A DNA stretch of 64,000 nt from Channallabes apus (Eukaryota > Chordata > Actinopteri > Siluriformes > Clariidae). Below are positions 55,390 to 64,000 of this stretch, piece after piece. The notes under the pieces are model-generated. The model was not told the origin of the DNA, did not search any database, and was given only the letters and a program-made list of their open reading frames with translations. Position 1 is the stretch's first letter; the number at the start of each line of letters is the position of its first letter. The stretch is from assembly GCA_030522415.1 (NCBI GenBank), contig CM060121.1, positions 7,844,476 to 7,908,475 of the forward strand, written 5' to 3'. Both the position numbers and the translations under genes were made by a program.

Positions 55390-57185
55390 TTACTCATTTT
55401 ACTTACATACTCATTTACTCCAGACTCTCCCCAATCAAGGTGTTCCTCAGGGCTCAGTCTTCGGTCCTCTCTTGTTTATTGTCTTTTTCCTTCAGTTGCA
55501 TCATCAGGCACTATGGTTTATTTTATTTTTAATCCTCCATAACAGCCCCAGACCCCTAATCCAGTCTCACTATTCTTGACTCACTACCATTACTGAAAGG
55601 AGGAAATAAAACTTGCCTAAAATCGATGATACCAATGAGTAACCTTTTATCCCTAAATTCAGCACCTCTTGTACTATTTCTCTTTCTTGTAGTGACATCT
55701 TAGACCTGGCATTTTTTTTGAGGCACATGTCGATTGTGTCACGTGCCGTTTAATTTCACTTGCATAATAACAGACTTCACCCCTACATTTCTCCCTTCTG
55801 AATTGTTAAATTTCCATAATTTCTGCAATTCCTTCCAGGATACTCAGAAACTCATTAAGTCATGAAGTAAATAAAAGTCTTGTGATGAGCATAGGACAGT
55901 TTTTATGATTACAGCAGCAAGTATTTATTCACAATATGAACTGGGTCTTCAGCATAAACTGGTTTTGCGAAGTACAGTTTTTTTACGTAATCAATATGAC
56001 ACCATCTGCAAAAATCAGGAAGTGTGGAAACTCAATCCCAATCCGTCTGTTCTATCTCAGATGACCTTTTTAAGACCTCTTTTCCCTGTTCTCCTTGTTG
56101 ACATTTGCCTCATCGTCATGTACTGTAGTCAGTTGTCTTTTTGGCATAATATGGTAATGTCTGACATGTATCAGCTGGAGCATGACAAATATGTGTAAAG
56201 CTCCAAAAGAATCTGGCCATGACAGCTCTGATGTGAGTCTGACCTTGGATTACTAAACTTTATAACAGACTTACATCATCTCAGGCCACCTTTTTAACTT
56301 AATAAAGATGTTTTGTTAGTTTTAAATAAAATGACATGCACACTAGGCCTTGCACTAGCTTACATTAACCATAATAGTGACTCTGGGATCATGGGGAATT
56401 GTTTTGACAAAAGAATTGGACATCAAATTGTGTAAATCTAAGGGCAGTACAAAAAATAGAATGTGTGTACTTTTTTTGGACAGATATATTTTTGGTCAAT
56501 ACAGTATATAGATACAGTAACAAAGGAAAGGAAAAAGTTCCACCATTTATTTTTTCTATGATCACAGGAATGTTCATGGATCTTTGGCAGAGATTCATCC
56601 TGCTGAAGCATCATGTGAGGCAGAAATCTTTCTATCGGCAGAGGCCCGGGGTGGCTGCATGTTTTAATTCCAGTTAGCATGAGGGACACTTAATAACTGA
56701 CTGGAAACTATGATGAACTGAAAAAATCAAGTGAAATCAGATGTGTTTTTGCTTGTTAGGAATGAAATCCTGCAGCCACATCATCCCTTTGTGGATATGA
56801 CAGAGGAACCCAGATGTTACGTGTGAATGGAGCAGTGATTCTGGGATTTCAAAAGCCATATAGTGTGTCCTAGGAGTTACTTACAAAAAAACGTTCACTC
56901 TGTCTATTAGATGTACACTCTGCCAGGGGTCACAGAGTGCGGTGTATCTTTGTGTGTGTTATTGGCGCACAGAGTGTAGTTATAGTGTGTATGGGCGCTG
57001 GTACATTATGATAACATCCTCATATTGTGTGGAGTGAACACATACATTCCCTCTCTCTCTATTTGTCTCTCGGCTAAGCGCGAAATGTGGATTATTCATG
57101 GAATCTTCTGGCCATTTCTAATCATTTAAATCCATATTAATTAATAATGTATGATATTTGTTAAAAATATATACAATTACAATTC
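55390..57185. other. No gene recognised
   Basis: A short stretch at 55435-55500 (GGTGTTCCTCAGGGCTCAGT) looks like the GVPQGSV motif of a LINE reverse transcriptase, too short to classify. Footprint words at 56121, 56500 and 56513. No host gene seen. Confidence 0.45.
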
Positions 57186-57186
57186 A

Positions 57187-57390
57187 GGTGGCACGGTGAT
57201 GTAGTAGTTAGCACTGTTGCCTAAGGATCTGGGTTCGATTCCCACCATGCGTTCACATGTTCCACCCTGTACTTGGTGGGTTTCCTCAAAGTACCCCGGT
57301 TTCCTCCCACAGTCATGAAGATTAGGCTAATTGGCGTTTCCAAATTGCCACTACTGAGTGTTTGCATGTGTGTCTGTCCTGCAATGAGAG
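57187..57390 (+). mobile_element. V-SINE, diverged, 3'-truncated
   Basis: Head GGTGGCACGGTGATGTAGTA and GGTTCGATTCCC, centre TTTCCTCCCACAGTCATGAA and TTAGGCTAATTGGCGTTTCC. The L2-like end is missing. Confidence 0.8.
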
Positions 57391-57420
57391 ATGCATTACA
57401 AATCACATCTATTCCTAATT

Positions 57421-57935
57421 ATTATTGTAACGATGCGGCTCGCCCGAGGGGCGGAGCCACGCTTGGGCTGTTCAGAACGGGCAGATCCGCAGATTGATAC
57501 CACGCGGAGCCCTGAACAGGCAAAGGCGTGGCCATTTAGACACACGGTTGCCATGCAACGCCGCCGTCAGGCAATCGGCCTGAACGAGCCACACCTGGCA
57601 GCTCTCAGGTGAATTATTAAGTTTGCACAAAACACAAACCCCTCTCTCTCAAATAAACCCTCGGGAAGGGCAAGTGCCCCGAGAGGATATAAGTTTTTTG
57701 GGTTTGTTTTCCAGGCCCTCTGTTTATTTTGTGTTATTAGTTTTCATTTGTTTCCTTTTAAGTTCTCTTAATTAATAATCCCACGCCATCTCCAAACGGA
57801 AGGTCTTCCGTGCCTGTCATAAGCACTCTCACAGTCTCCTATTTCACTGACACCCTCTAAAGCCCTGCGTCAGGGCTCTTATCATTAAAAACATCTCGTG
57901 GTGCGGCTCTCCATACCGCGCCACGTAACAATTAT
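57421..57935. mobile_element. Solo LTR (505 bp) with perfect 5-bp duplication
   Basis: The LTR spans 57426-57930, TGTAACGATGCGGCTCGCCC to CGCGCCACGTAACA, ends forming TGTAAC/GTAACA inverted repeats. ATTAT flanks it exactly (57421-57425, 57931-57935). TATA-like GGATATAAG lies near 57686. Different sequence from the LTR at 18005. Confidence 0.9.
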
Positions 57936-58074
57936 AAGTTTAACTATTAGACTTTTGTGTGTAATCACAAATAAACTGTGTAATAATCCTTACTTATTCA
58001 ATTTTAAATTGTAATTAACACTTGCTTTACATTTTCTATTTATTGGTTATAAGCATAATTGATTAAATAAATAA

Positions 58075-59463
58075 ATAATAGATTATTTGGTGAACGTTTC
58101 CGGGATTCTGTGTGTAGATGGAGGTTTTTTGTTGAGAGCCATACCTTGTCACCTACAGACGGTGTCGACGGCGGTGTTGGGTGATGTACAGTAGTTGGCA
58201 TTGGTACGTTGGATGGCACGGTTGGCTTGTCTCCATAACCGTCGACACCTACGGACCAACTGTTGGACCGATGGTACGTCAACCTCCGGTTCTAGATGGT
58301 CGAACATCAGAGGTTGGAAACCATAGCATACCTCAAATGGGCTTAGATTGGTAGCTGAGGAGACGTTGAGGTTGTGAGACAGTTGGGGAATGTCTTTGGG
58401 GAACCCATGCAGGCGGACTACGTGTTCCAATATCAGCTCGGCGGTGTCCTTGGCTGATGGGAGTCCAGTGAGGGCCACTAGGTGAGCTGCTTTGGAGAAC
58501 CGGTCGACGATAGTGAGAATGGTATTTTTTCTTCGGAAACCGACAGGCCCGTGATGAAGTCCAAGGCGATGTGCATCCAGGGCCGTCGAGGAATGGGAAG
58601 AGGTTGGAGATCTCCGGGGGTGGGTCGATTTGTGTCCTTGGCCCTGGCGCACACCGGGCACGCCTGAACGACTCCTCGATGTCCTTCTTCATGGAGGGCC
58701 ACCAGAATGCCCGTTTCACAAATCGCAAAGTCCTTCGGTTTCCATGGTGTGCGGCGACGGGCGAGGATTGGCCCCACTGGAGGACCTTAGATCTTAAAAG
58801 TTGGGGCACATAGAGTCGTCCAGGCGGCGCACCTGCCGGCCCGGCCTCCGTAGCCTGAGCCTGGCGAACCCTCGTCTCTAAATCCCATTGGAGGGGTGCA
58901 ATGATACGTGAAGTTGGTATGACAGACCCAGGGGACGTCTTCCTCCAGTTGTCGGGATAGGGTGTCAGCCTTGGTGTTTTTGGACCCCGGGCGGTATGAC
59001 AGACGGAAGTTGAACTGTTCAAAAAATAAAGCCCACCGTGCCTGTCGTGGATTGAGTTGTTTGAGGCTTCTGATGGTGATGCGGTTCTGGTGATCCGTCC
59101 AGACAATGAACGGCTCACTGACACCCTGGAGAGATGACAAAACCCAGGAACATGGTGGAGTGCTTGTGAAAAGCACATTTTTTCAAATGGCCGCTGCGAC
59201 GTGAGGCCGGCTAGCCGCGCTACCAACAGCCGCACGGAGATCCGCGTTCTCCCGCCTGAGCACCGCAACCTCGCGCCGGAAGGCCGCGTTTTCTTGGACA
59301 CTCTGGTGCAGATTATCGAGCTCTCTGGTTAGCTTGTTGATAAGCATGGCATGCTGATCTACCACGTCGCAGAGGCGTGTATGATCCGCTGGGTTCACCG
59401 CGGATGGCTCAGTCAGAACTAAGCTTATGTGACCAGAAGACGTAGCTTTAGCGGTTAGCCCTT
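58075..59463 (-). pseudogene. Collapsed chromovirus-like Ty3/gypsy copy
   Basis: Minus strand from the right: a short Gag start with coiled coil (RREVAVLRRENADLRAAVGS, about 59185-59400), then at about 59180 a jump straight into the RNase H end ([27 protein letters not shown]), the integrase zinc domain ([20 protein letters not shown]), the start of the core ([20 protein letters not shown]) and its C-terminal part (NLSPFEVCYGFQPLMFDHLE). Gag C-terminus, protease and polymerase are missing, as is the integrase segment with the second D and the E. Several frame changes. TACTGTA interrupts it at 58187. Resembles sushi-like fish chromoviruses. Confidence 0.75.
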
Positions 59464-59779
59464 TGTTGCGTGAATGGTAAACCCAAATGCGGAAGAACAC
59501 CAATAGGCAGGATAATCACGCTATTTAGTCTAAGGACTCTCATGAAAGCGGAGCAAGGGAAAGACACAATCTAACCCGCGCCCTATAAACACACACTCAA
59601 TCAGAAAGCAAAGCCAAGAAAGTGAGTACTCATGATTTGACGAACGATTCCGAAATGACACGGGCGAACTCAATGACTGAGCGATGTGCTATGGTTTGTT
59701 TACTCCTTTTATGCTTCCTGGTTCACGACCGCTTTACTTCCGGGTCCTAGTGCCGGTCGCGGACCGAGTGTGCATGACA
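59464..59779 (-). mobile_element. Probable 5' LTR of the collapsed gypsy copy, 316 bp
   Basis: On the minus strand it runs TGTCATGCACACTCGG to CACGCAACA, immediately upstream of the Gag start, with CATAAAAGG as a TATA-like box. The 3' LTR is not present, so the boundaries cannot be confirmed by comparison. Confidence 0.55.
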
Positions 59780-59837
59780 ATGGTCAGTTTGAACCGGGAA
59801 AAATAAACAACTAAAAGTATAATTGTAAGGTATTTTA

Positions 59838-59839
59838 AA

Positions 59840-59881
<42 letters not shown>

Positions 59882-60233
59882 CCAATTAAATGAGAAATAA
59901 AACATGATAGCTTAGCATTCTTGACATTCTTTCCCGAATTAATATAACAGTCTTGTTTTCATTTTTTTTTATTTGGCTCCGGGTAACTAAACTAAAATAA
60001 AGTAAACTAACCCAATTCCCTCTAGTGTGATGTACTGCATCTAACTCTTTATCTCTCCCCCCTCCCTCTCCCTAAGTGTGTGAAGAAGTTGATGCTGTAT
60101 AAACACTATTCAGCATGTCGTCTGTGGTTCTGAATTTTACTTTACATAAATAAACAGTGTATTAAATGGGTTAAAAGTTCATCATTGTGTTATTATTCCA
60201 CCCTCGAGCACGAGAAAGAGCACACTCCGATGT

Positions 60234-60279
<46 letters not shown>

Positions 60280-60297
60280 ACACACACACACACATTC
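59838..60297. repeat. (ATT)n and (CA)n microsatellites
   Basis: ATT array at about 59840-59880 and CA array at about 60237-60295; no gene between them. Confidence 0.9.
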
Positions 60298-60471
60298 TTC
60301 CCACTAACAAAAATTATTCATATATTAAAAATTCAAATTCACTTAAAATATGTAAGTTAAACAGTTAAACAAAAGTAAATAATGGTAAATAAGTGTTTTA
60401 TAAAACAGTTTTAGGTAAACCAAGACTTGCATCAGAGTGTGCAGAGTAACAGAACAGAGATATGAGAGTAA

Positions 60472-60615
60472 AAATTCCATTTATCATTCATTCATTCATT
60501 CATCTTCTATACCGCTTTATCCTGTGATCAGGGTCGCGGGGGGCCTGGAGCCTATCCCAGGAGGCTTTCGGGCACTAGGCGGGGTACACCCTGGACAGGG
60601 TAAATTCCATTTATC
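60472..60615 (-). mobile_element. V-SINE 3' fragment with perfect 14-bp duplication
   Basis: The SINE (60486-60601) keeps only the L2-like 3' part and GAAT tail. AAATTCCATTTATC flanks it at 60472-60485 and 60602-60615. Confidence 0.93.
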
Positions 60616-60870
60616 TCTCTATATAATTCTCTGCTTGCACTTTTGCCAGCGTTTCACTAGGGCTTGGACACCATCAAGGTAGAAAGTTCTCATGATCGAA
60701 CTGCCCGCTTCCTGATCAGCAAAGGCATTCTGTTTTTGCAACCTCATATGGCCCACTTGCACATCACAGGAACTCCGCTGGGGGTTATTTTCCTTGTATC
60801 ATCTTGACCTGTTTGGGTCTCTAATGGAGCTCCTGGGAGGCCAGCGTTTTAGATGTATAGCACGCGGTCT
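60616..60870 (-). pseudogene. Mariner relic, same family as 15458-16044
   Basis: Shares TTTCACTAG-GCTTGGA-ACCATCAAGGTAGAAAGTT with the 15.5-kb mariner, and GGAGGCCAGCGTTTTAGATG fits the same C-terminal region. The SINE at 60472 inserted at its left edge. Not intact. Confidence 0.5.
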
Positions 60871-60879
60871 CTGATCATG

Positions 60880-61705
60880 AAAAAAAGTTTTTAAAAAAGC
60901 TAAGATAAGTGGATTAGTGTATCAGGGGATTATATACAGAAATAAAATTTATTTTTACTCTCATTTTCTGCTATTCTGCACAATCAACAGTCCCGGTCTG
61001 ACATGAACAGGCCCTCCATTTTCACAGCCTTAAGAGTAATTTTGTTCAATTGATTGACAGACACTTATGGCAAGCTGTGGCCTGTTTGAATTATTCCCTG
61101 ACAAACTAAGGACATAAAAGGTCTGGAGTTGATTCCAAGTTTAGCAGCTGTTCATGAGAACTCATAATAAACAAACAAACAGTTTGCATCAACTACAAAG
61201 TTTTTGCATCCAAGTATATAAAATAATCAAATATGTTTTGATCAGTTTAGTTTATCCAGTTAATTTTGAGTATGTGAAAGTGGAGGATTTTAAAAATGAA
61301 ACAGTTAATCCAATTTTATTCATTCATTTATTTATTTATTTATTTATTTATTTTCATTTTTGCATCCTATTTTGATCGATTCATTTCAAATCCATTATGG
61401 TGGTGTACAGAAGCAAAAGTACAAACAGTGTGTTACTGTTTAATTTTTTATGGACACAACTCTATAGAAGCCAGAACAGGAAGTAAACAGTGAATGAAAA
61501 ACTAAATTAAAACTTGGAACTGCCGAACGGTTACTTGTCTAGGGTGGTGTGAGATAAAAGTTTTAGCCATGTACTGTACTGTACATCCCGTACATCAAAA
61601 GAATCAGTCATGAATATGAGACCCAGACACAGACAGATGATGGGAAATACATTAGTGTTTTCCGGTTTTCTGAAACACACAAGCTGTTTGTACTGTCTGT
61701 GTGTA
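60880..61705. other. No gene recognised
   Basis: (ATTT)n at about 61321-61352. TACTGTACTGTA at 61572-61583. Confidence 0.45.
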
Positions 61706-61841
61706 TGTATATGTATATATATATATATATATATAAAACCCTGCTTAGTGTACCCCGCCTAGTGCCCGAAGTCTCCTGGGATAGGATCCAGGTCTCCCGC
61801 GACCCTGAACACAGGATCTATATATATATATGATCTATATA

Positions 61842-61873
<32 letters not shown>

Positions 61874-61875
61874 CA

Positions 61876-61922
<47 letters not shown>
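61706..61922 (+). repeat. (AT)n arrays with an embedded V-SINE scrap
   Basis: A V-SINE fragment (61747-61817, GTACCCCGCCTAGTGCCCGA to ACACAGGAT) sits between AT arrays and a GTAT run. Confidence 0.85.
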
Positions 61923-61924
<2 letters not shown>

Positions 61925-61925
<1 letters not shown>

Positions 61926-62640
61926 AATCAGGAAGCATATTGAGGGGGTGGTGGTTTTATGGGCTTAGTGGCATAGGAAAGTTCACATGATATTACAAAA
62001 ACTTACGGGTGGTTAGTTATACTTATGGGTCCAGCTCCAGGGTGACCGGATTAATCCCATGTTTAGACTACATGTGATTTAGTGCAAGTGTACAGTATCT
62101 TGGAAATAAGAAAATATGCCATTGTGTTTGCTACCTGATTATATTTTCACACTATATTATTGCGCTACGGTTTCTAGGTGTGCTACGGTTTCTAGTCCAA
62201 AGTTCTAGCCACACATTATATACTGTCCCTACAGCAGGTGTGTTCAGTCACGTCATATTGATGCCTGCTGCAGTAACGGCAGTTTATGGCAGCAGAGTGA
62301 TAAAGAGATAAACTAGATAAATTCATCATTTAGTTAAACAAACAGAAAGTGACTGACCAAGAAATGAAATTCACACTAAAAGACATTCTGGGAAATCAGA
62401 GATTTTATCAATAACAGAGAAAAAGAAAGTACATTTAGCTTCAGTCATTTCCAAGCAGGTTAGCTAATAAGGTGATTAACAAATGTGTGCATGAAAAATG
62501 TGTATTCATTATCACTTGTTATAATCAGTTGTAATCGTTTACCAGAGTATACAGTTTAAAGAGAAATTTATTTTCCTAGTGCTAAGCACAAACTACTTTG
62601 TTGCTATTATGGCTATCTAGCTGTTAGTAACTAGCAAGTT
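61925..62640. other. No gene recognised
   Basis: AT-rich; TACAGTA at 62091. GTGCTACGGTTTCTAG is tandemly repeated near 62164-62195. Confidence 0.45.
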
Positions 62641-62910
62641 TGGGCACAGTGGTGTAGTGGCTAGCGCTGTCGCCTTGCACCTCCCGGGTGCGGGTTTAAT
62701 TTTCATCGTGGGTCTGTGAGCTTGGAGTTTACATGTACAGTACATGTATCGTAGTGTGAGAATGAACACATGATAGTGTGTGTGTCCTGCAATGGATTGG
62801 CACCCCACCAAGGGTGTATCCAAGTTTCCTGGGATAGACTCCAGGCTCCATGCAAACTGTACACGGGATAAAGCAATATACAGTAGATGATGAGTGAGTG
62901 AATGAGTGTG
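62641..62910 (+). mobile_element. V-SINE, old copy with two TACAGTA words
   Basis: Head GTGGTGTAGTGGCTAGCGCT, much of the centre lost, 3' part GATTGGCACC to GGGATAGACTCCAGGC. Near the end it reads CAATATACAGTAGATGATGA where other copies read CGGTATAGAAGATGAATGA; removing CAGTA gives equal length. Another TACAGTA is at 62736-62742. Confidence 0.8.
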
Positions 62911-63268
62911 TGTGTAAGTGTAAGTGAGTAATAAAGTCAACTTTCAATATAAGGAGTCAAGTTCTTTTTTACAGAAGTCGACTTCAAAAAAAAAAGAATA
63001 AAAAATAGTTTCATCATTAAACAAACTGTGAATTTTGAATATAACTAGTCAATCTGCAGTACAAACAAACTACAGTAGAAGCAGCCAAGGCAGTGGACTT
63101 ACAGTAAGCAGATGGGTCATGACTAGTGTTATTAGTAGAGAAGGTGTTGTAACCTGTCGTTCCTGTACACATAATGACGCTGTATTTATGGCCCATTGTG
63201 TTATAAAAAGAGCTTTTTTATTGCACTAACATCCATGTTGTCTACTTGTTCAGTATAGAAGCTGATTA

Positions 63269-63304
<36 letters not shown>

Positions 63305-64000
63305 CCTCCCGGCCCCAACATACACACTTTGCTTTATCTAAAATGGGTGAGGGGAACAAAGGACAGCAAAGGAGGGGAAGGCACAGACATGTGTACAGTA
63401 TGTGTGTGAAAGTGTGTGGTGGAAAGACTGGTAATTTTGAATCAAACATAAGATTCATTTCTGTTTATTTGAACAAATGTAGAAATTTAGACTTTTCCCA
63501 GATATTTAAAAAAAAAACAATTGTGTTTTTAAAAAATGAAATGAAATGTAAAAATTTGGGCAGTGGAGAATATATTTTTTTTATATTATTTATAATTATT
63601 TATCATTATTATTTATAATTAATATGACTACAACAAATGTAACAGTTTATCAGTGATATGGATAAAGCTCTATGAACAGACAACAACAGTAGGGGTGTAT
63701 CTGATTATAGATATGTGCGAAACAGCTGCACTGATCCCCAGATGTGTGCTGTACTGTGCTGTGCTGTGCTATGAACAAATCAGATTTGCTCAACACAAAA
63801 GATTGTTGCCAGTATGCTGGAAAAAAAAGTATTTGAAAGTAAAGTGATAGGATACCACCTCTGCAATAAGTCTAGTCGTGAAATTTCCTTGCTACTAAAT
63901 ATTCCACAGTCAATTTTTAATGATATTATAATAAAATGGAAGTGTTCGGGAACTACACCAACTCAGCTACAAAGTGGTAGGCCATGTAAAATCACAGAGC
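62911..64000. other. No gene recognised
   Basis: (CA)n at about 63271-63302. Footprint words at 63071, 63100 and 63394. TGCTGTGCTGTGC run near 63752. No coding sequence recognised to the window end. Confidence 0.45.

Noticed and set aside
1..64000. CRISPR arrays, operons, prokaryotic promoters or terminators
   Set aside because: The window is vertebrate-type DNA. Its tandem repeats are microsatellites, and no array has unique spacers of constant length.

Overview
This window looks like gene-poor, repeat-dense DNA from a teleost fish. The evidence is long (CA)n/(GT)n arrays, V-SINE (DANA/mermaid-type) copies, L2-clade LINE fragments, Tc1/mariner, Tol2-like hAT and Tigger-like DNA transposons, and Ty3/gypsy retrotransposons. 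The SINE and Tc1 content would suit an ostariophysan such as a catfish, but that is an inference. I could not recognise a conserved host protein-coding gene; every coding region I can support belongs to a mobile element, except a small unidentified three-exon gene model.

Layout. 1-13.5 kb: microsatellites, a Tigger-like and a hAT fragment, an L2 reverse-transcriptase tail with an open frame (2665-3168), a tRNA-Gly-derived SINE with a 17-bp target duplication, a 66-bp tandem repeat with protein-like units, two degenerate DNA transposons, a full V-SINE and a second LINE. 13.5-34 kb: a mariner sitting at the centre of a palindromic element (15.4-16.1 kb), a Tc1 copy split by a solo LTR (18.0-18.5 kb), a third LINE abutting a 1-kb Tigger-like element, several SINEs, a perfect 56-bp palindrome, a Tol2-like hAT (28.4-29.6 kb) and a 0.5-kb MITE. 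34.1-37.7 kb: one hAT-like element with a perfect 8-bp target duplication, filled with large palindromes. 42.2-49.0 kb: a composite bounded by about 0.9-kb inverted repeats; each arm holds the same small gene model, and the interior holds a broken retroviral-type gag without pol. 49.56-55.22 kb: a nearly complete Ty3/gypsy retrotransposon with integrase upstream of reverse transcriptase (Gmr1-type order). 57.4-59.8 kb: a solo LTR with a perfect 5-bp duplication and a collapsed gypsy copy on the minus strand. 60-64 kb: SINE fragments and unannotated AT-rich DNA.

The strongest window-wide signal is the heptamer TACAGTA/TACTGTA. I counted roughly 100 by eye, where base composition predicts about 14. 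This is the canonical footprint that Tc1-family transposases leave on excision (TA becomes TA-CAG-TA or TA-CTG-TA). Two V-SINE copies in the window carry it as an exact 5-bp gain over sister copies. If confirmed, the window records many past transposon excisions, several of them at the same site.
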